This document shows positions 7,537-14,015 of a stretch of 15,908 nt of DNA, in pieces. The DNA comes from SFTJ01 sp905210415. Its GTDB lineage: Bacteria; Bacteroidota; Bacteroidia; Bacteroidales; Muribaculaceae. The notes under the pieces are model-generated. The model was not told where the DNA came from. It saw only the letters and a program-made list of their open reading frames with translations, and made no database searches. The stretch covers positions 1 through 15,908 of the forward strand of contig CABSDC010000050.1 of assembly GCA_902476295.1 (NCBI GenBank). The letters run 5' to 3'. Made by a program: the position numbers and the translations under genes. Numbering within the stretch: the first letter of the stretch is position 1; the number at the start of each line of letters is the position of its first letter.

Positions 7537-8331
7537 TTACACTGCCACAACACCCTTGATAGGTGGATATGGGTCGTAGTCCTCAAGGGTGAAATCTTCG
7601 TAACGGAAATCGAAGATGCTCTTCACATCTTTGTTGAGCACCATTCGTGGCAACGTGCGCGGTGTGCGTTGCAATTGCTCATTCACCTGGTCGAAGTGGT
7701 TGGTGTAGATGTGGGCATCGCCCAATGTGTGGATATATTCTCCCGGCTCAAGACCAGTGACCTGTGCCACCATGAGCAGCAACAATGCATAGGATGCTAT
7801 GTTGAATGGCACACCGAGGAAGATGTCGCCACTGCGCTGATAGAGCTGCAGACTCAATTTGCCGTCGGCTACATAAAATTGAAACAAAGTGTGGCATGGT
7901 GGCAAAGCCATGTCGGGCACTTGTGCCACATTCCACGCGCTCACTATCAGGCGACGGCTGTCGGGATTGTTCTTTATCTGATTGATCACGTCGGTTATCT
8001 GGTCGATGTGTCCGCCCTTATAGTCGGGCCATGAACGCCATTGATAGCCGTAGATTGGACCTAATTCGCCGTCTTCGCCAGCCCATTCATTCCAGATGCG
8101 CACGCCGTTCTCTTGCAGATAGTGCACATTGGTGCTGCCTTGCAGGAACCATAGCAATTCGTGGATGATTGACTTCAAATGCACCTTCTTGGTGGTGAGC
8201 AATGGGAAGCCGTCGGCAAGATTGAAGCGCATCTGATAGCCAAATACGCTTTTCGTGCCTGTGCCTGTGCGGTCGCCCTTGAAGGTGCCGTTGTCAAGCA
8301 CATGCTTCACCAAATCGAGATATTGTTTCAT
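7537..8331 (-). CDS. thyA: Thymidylate synthase (folate-dependent)
   Basis: Converts dUMP to dTMP using methylenetetrahydrofolate, producing dihydrofolate for the next gene, folA. The length, 264 residues, is exactly that of E. coli ThyA. The catalytic cysteine is C146 in ALPPCH; phosphate-binding arginines are R21 in GDRTGTGT and R126-R127 in DSRRLI; the folate and dUMP contacts are in QRSGDIFLGVPFNIASYALL at 165-184, with D169 and N177. The C-terminus PIKGVVAV is intact. Transcription probably starts from the TAAATTTG box at 8366-8373, giving a short leader of about 30 bases. The upstream neighbour is divergent. No sign of ThyX or of anything unusual. Confidence 0.98.
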   Translation of the reverse strand: MKQYLDLVKHVLDNGTFKGDRTGTGTKSVFGYQMRFNLADGFPLLTTKKVHLKSIIHELLWFLQGSTNVHYLQENGVRIWNEWAGEDGELGPIYGYQWRSWPDYKGGHIDQITDVINQIKNNPDSRRLIVSAWNVAQVPDMALPPCHTLFQFYVADGKLSLQLYQRSGDIFLGVPFNIASYALLLLMVAQVTGLEPGEYIHTLGDAHIYTNHFDQVNEQLQRTPRTLPRMVLNKDVKSIFDFRYEDFTLEDYDPYPPIKGVVAV

Positions 8332-8365
8332 GACTTTTATTTCGTTTTTTTGCGTTGTAGTTGTG

Positions 8366-8373
8366 CAAATTTA
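8366..8373 (-). promoter_or_regulatory. -7 box for the thyA-folA operon
   Basis: Minus strand reads TAAATTTG (TAnnTTTG), 35 bases before the thyA ATG. The -33 region is A/T-rich without a clear TTTG. It shares a 123-base divergent intergenic region with the box at 8418-8425. Confidence 0.6.
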
Positions 8374-8417
8374 CTCATAAATAATTTATTATTCGCCATA
8401 TTCTCCTCAAGAAATAT

Positions 8418-8425
8418 TATCTTTG
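8418..8425 (+). promoter_or_regulatory. -7 box for the GYF_2/CD225-DUF2752 pair
   Basis: TATCTTTG, a full match to TAnnTTTG, 30 bases before the ATG at 8455. The predicted start of transcription lies near 8431, leaving a leader of about 24 bases. A weak TTCG at 8392-8395 is at roughly the right distance for the -33 element. Confidence 0.65.
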
Positions 8426-8454
8426 CAATAATCATCATATTACAACTCTTTACT

Positions 8455-9183
8455 ATGAAATACTGGGTAAACATCGATGGCATACAGCACGGACCGCTTT
8501 CGCACGACGAATTGGCGAAGTTGGAGTTCGACCCCGAGGTGACATACGTTTGGCACAACGGACTTGACGACTGGCAAAAAATCAGCGACGTCGAAGAATT
8601 GGCTGGCATTGTAGCCGCTGCAGCAAAGCATCACTGCACCGCTACGCCTGCCCCAGAATCTGTGGCGGAGGAAGAAATCGCCTCAACGCAACCAGCCGAA
8701 CAGGAGAGCACTCCCGAACCTGAAGCCACACCTACCCAGGAGCCATCGCAGACACCTATGCCTAACGTTGAACCAGAACCGGCTGACGAGCCAGAACCGG
8801 CGCAGCAAGCTGTTCCTGAAGCAGAAGCAACTCAAATGCCACAGCCACCCGAACTGCCTACAGAAAACGCCCACGTTGTTACACCGCCGCCTATCTACTA
8901 TCGTGCACCTACGGAATTCTACGGTGCTCCTATGCCACCACAGCAAGAAGGTTCGCCACAACCCACCTACCTCGTATGGTCAATCCTTGTATTGGTGCTC
9001 TGTTGCCAAATAACGGGCATCGTGGCACTGGTGTATAGCGCCCTCACATCAAGCAACAATTCCAACGGCAACTACGACCAAGCACGCCGCTACAGCGAGA
9101 ACGCACAATTGTGGATTATGATATCCATCGCCATCGGCCTGATCACAGCGCCGTTTGCGATACTGTACTATCTGTTTATCTAA
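8455..9183 (+). CDS. GYF_2 domain - acidic proline linker - CD225 membrane protein
   Basis: A 242-residue protein of unknown role with three parts. Residues 1-50 (MKYWVNIDGIQHGPLSHDEL, then VWHNGLDDWQKISDVEEL) are a bacterial GYF_2 domain, probably a protein-binding module. Residues about 60-170 are a linker rich in proline, glutamate and alanine with repeated EPEP and PEPE units. Residues 172-195 and 218-240 are two membrane spans joined by a loop with GNYDQARRYSENAQLW, the signature of the CD225 (dispanin/IFITM-like) family, including the paired cysteines at 183-184 (VLCCQITGIVAL). The GYF_2 end is most likely cytoplasmic. I chose the ATG at 8455 because the GYF_2 fold starts there and a promoter box lies 30 bases before it; the longer frame would run into thyA. 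Its stop is one base from the next gene, so the pair is co-translated or nearly so. Such GYF_2-CD225 proteins are common in Bacteroidales. Confidence 0.88.
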   Translation: MKYWVNIDGIQHGPLSHDELAKLEFDPEVTYVWHNGLDDWQKISDVEELAGIVAAAAKHHCTATPAPESVAEEEIASTQPAEQESTPEPEATPTQEPSQTPMPNVEPEPADEPEPAQQAVPEAEATQMPQPPELPTENAHVVTPPPIYYRAPTEFYGAPMPPQQEGSPQPTYLVWSILVLVLCCQITGIVALVYSALTSSNNSNGNYDQARRYSENAQLWIMISIAIGLITAPFAILYYLFI

Positions 9184-9184
9184 G

Positions 9185-9577
9185 ATGTCAGCCCGCACCC
9201 GCTCAGTGATATTGTGTGTAGCCGCGGCCATCGCATTGCTCTGCTTTATAGCCGTGTATACGATGTTCGACCCAAGCACGTCGCACCTATTTCCGCGCTG
9301 CATATTTTATCAACTCACCGGACTAAAATGCCCCGGTTGTGGCTCACAACGCGCCATACATGCCCTGCTCTGTGGCAACATCATCGAAGCCATACGCTTC
9401 AACGCCATGCTCGTGGCATCACTGCCACTACTGGCGCTGTATGCCTACTGCGAGGTATGCCGTCTGAGACACCGCACCAACGCCCTTTGCCGCAAGATAA
9501 ACTCCCCCACGATGGCTTGGAGCATCTTCATAATCATCCTCGCCTGGTGGACCCTGCGCAACCTTCTCAACCTCTAA
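9185..9577 (+). CDS. DUF2752 small membrane protein
   Basis: A 130-residue membrane protein of the DUF2752 family; function unknown. The family hallmark is FPRCIFYQLTGLKCPGCGSQRA at residues 36-57, with cysteines 39, 49 and 52; the CPGCG group could bind a metal or form a disulphide. Hydrophobic spans lie at about 8-27, 73-91 and 112-128. The ATG at 9185 follows the upstream stop codon by one base, so I prefer it to any earlier start in the frame. Pairing with a GYF_2/CD225 protein is a recurring arrangement in this phylum, which suggests that the two act together in the membrane; the evidence here is only adjacency and coupling. Confidence 0.85.
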   Translation: MSARTRSVILCVAAAIALLCFIAVYTMFDPSTSHLFPRCIFYQLTGLKCPGCGSQRAIHALLCGNIIEAIRFNAMLVASLPLLALYAYCEVCRLRHRTNALCRKINSPTMAWSIFIIILAWWTLRNLLNL

Positions 9578-9586
9578 CATCCACCC

Positions 9587-9607
9587 AAACGCCTCGTTTT
9601 TTTGAGG
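9587..9607 (+). terminator. Small hairpin with T run after the DUF2752 gene
   Basis: AAACG-CCT-CGTTT forms a 5-bp stem running into seven Ts in total, and an alternative CCTC/GAGG stem would place the T run in its loop. It starts about 10 bases after the stop codon. The second fold resembles the hairpin at 3449-3470. Confidence 0.4.
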
Positions 9608-9666
9608 GATATAAATTCTAACTATGCATATGGCGCCTGTCTTGCGATGGTGCAAAAGCTTATGAC

Positions 9667-9674
9667 TATCTTTG
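9667..9674 (+). promoter_or_regulatory. Relic promoter box of the decayed glycerophosphodiesterase copy
   Basis: TATCTTTG, identical to the box at 11445-11452. Over 9641-9681 about 31 of 41 bases match 11419-11459, so the promoter was copied with the gene. A TTG at 9642-9644 is a possible -33 element. The copy may still be transcribed. Confidence 0.55.
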
Positions 9675-9702
9675 CTGGCACAGGTGCTTTGGTGCCTACT
9701 GC

Positions 9703-10067
9703 GAAACTTCAGAAGTGGTGAAGATGGTGGGCGAATATGGGTTGAGCCATCGCGTGACGTATATCACATTCTCTATGGAAGCCACGCTCGAGTTTGTGAA
9801 ATGCGCTCCTGAGGGCACTGAGGTGTATCATCTTGGTGGCAATTGGACTTCCATGCAACTCAAAGCAGCAGGTTGCGCTGGCCTTAATTATAATATAGGT
9901 GTGATGCGCAATCATCCTGAATGGATAGAGCAGTGTCATAGAATGGGAATGAAAGTGAATATCTGGACCGCTAATACACCCGAAGATTTGCAATGGTGCA
10001 TCGATGTCGGTGCCGATTTATTACAACCAACGAGCCAGAGTTGCTGCAGCAGATGCTCGCCAGGTGA
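9703..10067 (+). pseudogene. Truncated, frameshifted glycerophosphodiester phosphodiesterase remnant
   Basis: This stretch encodes a segment (VVKMVGEYGL to DLQWCIDVGAD) that matches residues 136-236 of the intact enzyme at 11525-12283 at about 75 of 101 positions. The N-terminal part with every catalytic residue of the family (HRG, ExD, NHD, ELK) is absent: between promoter box and first homologous codon there are 51 bases here and 488 in the intact gene, a net loss of about 437. Near the end, one base is missing around 10018-10022 relative to the intact gene; restoring it gives ITTNEPELLQQMLAR and a TGA at 10065-10067, matching the intact C-terminus. Because of the shift, the frame actually runs on to 10152 with unrelated residues. 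The only upstream start, a GTG at 9715, would give a fragment without an active site. I call it a pseudogene with good confidence; a retained non-catalytic role cannot be excluded. Confidence 0.85.
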
Positions 10068-10252
10068 CGGGATTATTTACCGTTTTGAGGCACACATAGA
10101 TATGCAGTTGCCATTGGAATGTGCAAAGCCTTCCACTGAACGGGTAAAATAGGGTATAAAAACTCAAAAATAAACCACAATTTGGTATATTTTTCTTTTG
10201 TTTGTATGTTTATCAATATATTTTTCGCAATTTCTTAAGATTTTCTTTAGAA
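10068..10252. other. Gene-free stretch after the remnant, possibly a diverged 3' flank
   Basis: No gene is supported. TTACCGTT (10077-10084) and AACGGGTAA (10139-10147) can pair with one bulge. GAACGGGTAAAATAG lies about 71 bases after the relic stop, close to where GAATTGGGGTAAAAC lies after the intact gene's stop, so the 3' flank may have been duplicated too. The sequence then becomes strongly AT-rich towards the LRR promoter. Confidence 0.35.
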
Positions 10253-10285
10253 TTGTTGCACGAGTAAAACTTTTTACTACCTTTG
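10253..10285 (+). promoter_or_regulatory. Promoter of the LRR protein gene
   Basis: A TTGTTG (10253-10258) is followed about 20 bases later by TACCTTTG (10278-10285), together matching the Bacteroidetes -33/-7 arrangement. Transcription should start near 10290-10292, giving a leader of about 87 bases. Confidence 0.7.
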
Positions 10286-10289
10286 CAAC

Positions 10290-10307
10290 GTGCATTAATA
10301 AATGCAC
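10290..10307 (+). promoter_or_regulatory. Perfect hairpin at the predicted 5' end of the LRR mRNA
   Basis: GTGCATT and AATGCAC pair perfectly over 7 bp with loop AATA. The stem begins at the predicted transcription start, so it could protect the mRNA 5' end or serve as an operator. Confidence 0.45.
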
Positions 10308-10377
10308 TTACTTGCAACTTGAAAGATAAATGGAGATATTTACTCTGAAAACTTATAACCTATAAAATTGTATTAAT

Positions 10378-11328
10378 ATGACAAATTATTTACTTAAATC
10401 AAGTGTAAAAGCGTTGCTTTTGCTCGTCGCTTCTGTCACATCGTTAAGCGCTTTTGGTATTGTTCAAGAAGTTACCTACAATGGCGTGAAATACAAATCA
10501 GATAAGAAAGTTACTTATCTGAAAGTGGTAGCAGCTCCTTACTCTGGCGATATCGTAATCGCTTCAAGCGTGGAAGTTTTAGGAGAACAAATTCCTGTAA
10601 CCGAAATTGGCAGCAGTGCTTTTTCTGAATGTGACGATTTGATATCTGTGACAATTCCTGAGTCGGTTAAAAAGATTGGTGACTATGCATTCGACTCATC
10701 AACAAAACTCAAGACAGTGAATATGGGCAATGGCGTAGAATCTATTGGCCACTGGGCTTTCCGCAACTGTTACGAACTCGAAAACTTGAAATTATCAGAA
10801 AAGTTGAAAACTATCGGCAACTATTGCTTCGACAAAAACCTTAAGCTGACCGAAGTGACTTTGCCAGCATCGCTGACCAACATTGGTGGTTATGCGTTTG
10901 AGGGCAACCCACAACTCAAGACCGTTTACTGCCTTGGCGCTGTGCCTCCAGCTGTGAAAAAGGGCTACTTGGACGGCGAAGAACTCTATACTATCTTCGA
11001 CGACAACGATTATGGCGATCGCGTGCTCTACGTGCCTGCAGGCAAGAAGGACGACTATAAGTTGACTTACGGTTGGAATCAGTTTAAGGACATACGCGAG
11101 ATAGAATCAGGCATCTCTGCCAACGAAGTTGCTCAAAAGCAAGTGGAAGTTGCTCCTTATGGCAAGAACGCTATCGTGGTGACTGCTGCTGAAGCAATGA
11201 CCGTGAGAGGTTATGACATCATGGGTCGCGCATTGTTCGTAAAGAACGTTGAGGCTGGCCAAACAGTTATCGACAACGTTAATAGCGGCTTGATAATCGT
11301 AGCTGGTCAAAAGGTGGTAGTAGAATAA
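10378..11328 (+). CDS. Secreted BspA-type leucine-rich-repeat protein
   Basis: A 316-residue exported protein. Residues 1-26 are a signal peptide (basic start, ALLLLVASVTSLSAFG). Residues about 68-190 hold roughly five LRR_5 repeats of about 23 residues on the pattern IGxxAFxxCxxLxxVxIPxSVxx, seen as IGSSAFSECDDL, IGDYAFDSSTKL, IGHWAFRNCYEL, IGNYCFDKNLKL and IGGYAFEGNPQL. A capping segment follows, with VLYVPAGKKDDYK and WNQFKDI. Residues about 250-316 (VEVAPYGKNAIVV, then VRGYDIMGRALF, ending NSGLIIVAGQKVVVE) look like a beta-sandwich tail of the type used for type IX secretion or surface anchoring. Such proteins usually sit on the outer surface and bind host or bacterial ligands; the ligand is unknown. 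It has its own promoter and a strong terminator. It sits between the two copies of the glycerophosphodiesterase gene. Its base composition is more AT-rich than the neighbours at the N-terminal end. Confidence 0.85.
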   Translation: MTNYLLKSSVKALLLLVASVTSLSAFGIVQEVTYNGVKYKSDKKVTYLKVVAAPYSGDIVIASSVEVLGEQIPVTEIGSSAFSECDDLISVTIPESVKKIGDYAFDSSTKLKTVNMGNGVESIGHWAFRNCYELENLKLSEKLKTIGNYCFDKNLKLTEVTLPASLTNIGGYAFEGNPQLKTVYCLGAVPPAVKKGYLDGEELYTIFDDNDYGDRVLYVPAGKKDDYKLTYGWNQFKDIREIESGISANEVAQKQVEVAPYGKNAIVVTAAEAMTVRGYDIMGRALFVKNVEAGQTVIDNVNSGLIIVAGQKVVVE

Positions 11329-11357
11329 TAGAAATTAGAAATACTATGTAAATTGGT

Positions 11358-11407
11358 GGCACCGATGCTCCACAGATAGTGGCGTGTCGGTGTCTCTGCT
11401 TTTTTTA
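11358..11407 (+). terminator. Strong Rho-independent terminator of the LRR gene
   Basis: GGCACCGATGCTCCAC (11358-11373) and GTGGCGTGTCGGTGTC (11379-11394) form a 16-pair stem with one mismatch and a few G-T pairs around AGATA, followed by a short linker and a run of seven Ts from 11400. It starts 29 bases after the LRR stop codon. Confidence 0.88.
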
Positions 11408-11444
11408 AGCAAGAAATTCTCGTGGTGATGCAAAAGATTATGCT

Positions 11445-11452
11445 TATCTTTG
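11445..11452 (+). promoter_or_regulatory. -7 box of the glycerophosphodiesterase gene
   Basis: TATCTTTG, a full TAnnTTTG match, 72 bases before the ATG at 11525. The region around it is shared with the relic copy at 9641-9681. Confidence 0.65.
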
Positions 11453-11469
11453 TTGACGCGTGACGTCAA
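11453..11469 (+). promoter_or_regulatory. Perfect hairpin/palindrome directly after the -7 box
   Basis: TTGACG and CGTCAA pair perfectly over 6 bp with loop CGTGA, spanning the predicted transcription start. The relic copy has GGCAC/GTGCC (9677-9696) at the same place with a different sequence. It may be an operator or a 5' mRNA hairpin. Confidence 0.4.
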
Positions 11470-11524
11470 GACGTGCGCATTGCCGAATGGTCTAAGGAAG
11501 TAAATTTTATAAATATAATAAGCT

Positions 11525-12283
11525 ATGAAACGAATCTTATTTGTGATGATGGCTGTGGTGTGTGGCGTATGCGCATATTCTCAGTCGAAGGTGGTGGCTC
11601 ACCGTGGTTATTGGAAAACCGAAGGCTCGGCTCAAAACTCTATCCGTGCGCTTGTTAAGGCCGATTCTATCGGTTGCTGGGGCTCGGAGTTTGACGTGTG
11701 GATGACAGCCGATGGCAAGTTGGTGGTCAATCACGATGCTACAATCGACGGCGTGGTGATAGAAAAGAGCACCGCGAAGGAAGTTTTGGCAAAGACCCTT
11801 GCCAATGGCGAACATGTGCCAACTCTCGAAGCCTACCTGAAGAAGTTCAGCGAATTGCCAAATATAAAGGTGGTGTGCGAACTCAAGAGACACAGCGACA
11901 AGAAGCATGAGGCAAAGGCTGTGAAAGATATTGTGAAGATGGTGCGCAAATACGGCTTAAGCGACCGTGTGACCTACATCACATTCTCTAAGCAGGCCAC
12001 CCTCGGATTTGTGAAGCATGCCCCTAAAGGCACCGAGGTGTATTACCTCAGCGGCGACTGGACTCCAGAGCAACTCAAGGCGGCAGGTTGCGCAGGGCTC
12101 GATTACAGCCTCGGCACAATGCGCAAGCATCCTGAGTGGATTGGCGAATGCCATCGCTTGGGTATGAAGGTGAATATCTGGACGGTGAATAAGCAAGAAG
12201 ATTTGCAGTGGTGCATCGACGGCGGTGCCGACTTTATCACCACCAACGAGCCAGAACTGCTTCAGCAGCTGCTCGCCAAGTAA
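11525..12283 (+). CDS. Periplasmic glycerophosphodiester phosphodiesterase family protein
   Basis: Probably hydrolyses glycerophosphodiesters from phospholipid turnover to glycerol-3-phosphate and an alcohol, outside the cytoplasm. 252 residues: a signal peptide at 1-19 (MKRILFVMMAVVCGVCAYS, then Q), then the TIM-barrel. Catalytic and metal residues are all present: H26-R27 in AHRG, E55 and D57 in SEFDVW, H70 in NHD, E119 and K121 in CELK. Later marks are YITFSKQATL, LGMKVNIWTVN and ADFITTNEPELL, the normal C-terminal end of the fold. The start fits the signal peptide. It is the intact member of a pair with the relic at 9703-10067, and the LRR gene lies between. A family member acting on another phosphodiester is possible. 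The gene is apparently monocistronic, with its own promoter box 72 bases upstream. Confidence 0.92.
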   Translation: MKRILFVMMAVVCGVCAYSQSKVVAHRGYWKTEGSAQNSIRALVKADSIGCWGSEFDVWMTADGKLVVNHDATIDGVVIEKSTAKEVLAKTLANGEHVPTLEAYLKKFSELPNIKVVCELKRHSDKKHEAKAVKDIVKMVRKYGLSDRVTYITFSKQATLGFVKHAPKGTEVYYLSGDWTPEQLKAAGCAGLDYSLGTMRKHPEWIGECHRLGMKVNIWTVNKQEDLQWCIDGGADFITTNEPELLQQLLAK

Positions 12284-12365
12284 ACCCAAATCGGGCATTA
12301 GGCCGTAGATGTGGTGATTTTTCTACTGCTTGGAGTCTTTCAAGTCCTAATAACCGAATTGGGGT
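12281..12365 (+). repeat. REP-like imperfect inverted repeat after the glycerophosphodiesterase gene
   Basis: The left arm ACCCAAATCGGGCATTAGG (12284-12302) and the right arm CCTAATAACCGAATTGGGGT (12346-12365) are inverted copies matching at about 16 of 20 positions, enclosing about 43 bases that include GTAG/CTAC. The left arm overlaps the motif that starts at the GT2-kinase stop (2129-2148), including the stop codon TAA itself. Size and position fit a short non-autonomous palindromic element or a large mRNA-end stem. Confidence 0.55.
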
Positions 12366-12386
12366 AAAACGACGTGTGAAAATATT

Positions 12387-12416
12387 CACGGCGGTTGTGA
12401 CGAAGATGCCGCCGTG
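12387..12416. terminator. GC-rich hairpin between convergent genes
   Basis: CACGGCGG (12387-12394) pairs perfectly with CCGCCGTG (12409-12416) over 8 bp with a 14-base loop. On the minus strand it is followed by AATATTTTC, so it best suits leftward transcription from the flippase. Confidence 0.5.
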
Positions 12417-12431
12417 TTGCTTAATGTCAAT

Positions 12432-12459
12432 CCGCAAAGCCCGAAACGGGGTTCTGCGG
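12432..12459 (-). terminator. Hairpin directly after the second flippase gene
   Basis: CCGCA with GCGG ends and an inner CCCG/CGGG stem around TTT fold into an imperfect 28-base hairpin, starting 5 bases after the flippase stop on the minus strand. No T run follows; together with the hairpin at 12387-12416 it gives two stems in tandem. Confidence 0.4.
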
Positions 12460-12464
12460 GGGGA

Positions 12465-13916
12465 TTATTTGCGGAAGTATTTGCCGATTATTGGCAAGCG
12501 GCACATCACCTTGCCGAAGTGCTCGGCGCGATAGATTACTGCCATAAACACCAGCAGCAGCGCGGTGCGGTAGGCCAGATTGGCTATCGTGCTATCTATG
12601 CGCAAGCCTATCATTGCCGCAAACAGCACACCCGCAAGCAGCACATATCCGCCGATGGCCTTCATTGGGTAGGCAATCGGATAGTAGCGCTGTCCCACAA
12701 GGTAAGATAGCACCATCGATGTGCCATAGCCGGCGCATCCAGCCCATGCGCAAGCGATGTAGCCATAGGTTGGCACGAATATCACGTTCACGGCAATCAG
12801 CACAGCGCAGCCTATTGCCGAGAAATATGCTCCCCAGATAGGACGGTCGGTGAGTTTATACCAAAACGAGAGGTTGAAATATATGCCCATCATTATCTCG
12901 GCCGCCATCACTATCGGCACCACCACAAGACCCTTGCGGTAGTCGGCGCCGATGAGGTGCTGAAGCACATCGAGATAAGCCACCACAGCCAGGAATGCCA
13001 GCAGGGTGAATATGATGAAATAGCGCATTGCCGAGGCGTAGTATTCCTTGTTGTTGTTGCCGGCACCTTTGCCAAACACTATCGGTTCGTAGGCATAGCG
13101 GAAAGCCTGTGTGATCATAGCCATAATCATGGCAATCTTAGCCACAGCGCCATAGATGCCGAGTTGCTCCTTAGCGTCGACAGCCGTGTAGACAAATGGG
13201 AAGATGATTTTGTCGGCAGTCTGATTGAGAATGCCGGCAATGCCCAAGAGCAGCATAGGCCATGAATAAGTGAGCATACTGCCGAGCAACTTGCGGTCGA
13301 GATTCCACTTTGCGGCACGAAATTCGTGAGTGAAAGCAAAAGTGATCAATCCTGTGCAGATGAGGTTGATGAGGAATGCGTTGCCCTCATACGGGGTGAA
13401 GCAAGTGAATGCTATCACGTTGAGGGTGATATTGAGCACGATAAACGCCATCTTGAGCGTAGCGAATTTCAGCGGGCGGCGTTTGTATCGCAAGTAGGCA
13501 AACGGCACGGCTTGAAAAGCGTCGAGCGCCACGGTGATAGCCATAAAGGCGATAAACTCAGGATGGTCGGCATAACCCAAGGCCCCGGATATTGGAGTCA
13601 GCCCGCCAAGCACCACCACCAGAAACAGCGCCGATAGCACGCTCACAAACGATAGTGCGGTGCCAAACACGCGGTCGCCATCGTTGCCCTCCTTGTTGGC
13701 AAAGCGGAAGAAGGTGGTCTCCATGCCGAAAATCAAAATCACCAGCACCAGAGCGGTGTAGGCGTAGATATTGGTGATTGTGCCATATCCGCCACCAGCG
13801 GCGGCAAGTTTGTGTGTGTAGAGAGGCACAAGCAGATAGTTGAGGAAACGCCCAACGATGCTGCTCAGACCGTATATAGCGGTGTCTTTGGCTAATGACT
13901 TCAGATTTACTGCCAT
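12465..13916 (-). CDS. Oligosaccharide flippase / polysaccharide export protein (MOP superfamily)
   Basis: Inner-membrane protein of the polysaccharide-synthesis branch of the MOP/MATE superfamily, likely flipping a lipid-linked glycan. From the ATG at 13916 it has 483 residues, starting MAVNLKSLAKDTAIYGLSSIVGRFLNYLLVPLY; this opening (DTxxYGLxxxxxRxLNxxLxPLYT) is characteristic of the family, and so I reject the 19-residue longer form. FGMETTFFRFANKEG follows the second span, also typical, and about 12-14 hydrophobic spans run to the end. It starts 99 bases after ruvB on the same strand; ruvB followed by a flippase of this type is an order I recall from other Bacteroidales, so a housekeeping envelope role rather than a capsule cluster is likely. 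No clear promoter box lies in the gap (CAACTTTG at 13971-13978 on the minus strand is one base off consensus). Confidence 0.88.
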   Translation of the reverse strand: MAVNLKSLAKDTAIYGLSSIVGRFLNYLLVPLYTHKLAAAGGGYGTITNIYAYTALVLVILIFGMETTFFRFANKEGNDGDRVFGTALSFVSVLSALFLVVVLGGLTPISGALGYADHPEFIAFMAITVALDAFQAVPFAYLRYKRRPLKFATLKMAFIVLNITLNVIAFTCFTPYEGNAFLINLICTGLITFAFTHEFRAAKWNLDRKLLGSMLTYSWPMLLLGIAGILNQTADKIIFPFVYTAVDAKEQLGIYGAVAKIAMIMAMITQAFRYAYEPIVFGKGAGNNNKEYYASAMRYFIIFTLLAFLAVVAYLDVLQHLIGADYRKGLVVVPIVMAAEIMMGIYFNLSFWYKLTDRPIWGAYFSAIGCAVLIAVNVIFVPTYGYIACAWAGCAGYGTSMVLSYLVGQRYYPIAYPMKAIGGYVLLAGVLFAAMIGLRIDSTIANLAYRTALLLVFMAVIYRAEHFGKVMCRLPIIGKYFRK

Positions 13917-13933
13917 ACTTTGTAGTTGTTTGT

Positions 13934-13971
13934 GAGGTGCGTGATTGTTTGCCATGTGGCATGCACGCCTC
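13934..13971 (-). other. Imperfect stem-loop between ruvB and the flippase
   Basis: GAGG and CGTG on one side pair with CACGCCTC on the other, with a 2-base bulge, and GCCA/TGGC forms an inner stem. It has no T run. It may be an attenuator or an mRNA processing site between the two genes. Confidence 0.3.
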
Positions 13972-14015
13972 AAAGTTGCGTTACTTATGTGAATAATTGC
14001 TTTTCTACTGTGAAA

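Noticed and set aside
8703..8830. Repetitive-looking DNA encoding EPEP units, considered as a tandem repeat
   Set aside because: The repeats are short and irregular at DNA level; they are explained by the acidic proline-rich linker of the GYF_2/CD225 protein.
9715..10152. Reading the glycerophosphodiesterase remnant as a real 145-residue gene from a GTG
   Set aside because: It lacks all catalytic residues, has no leader or signal peptide, and its last 28 or so codons are out of frame relative to the intact homologue.
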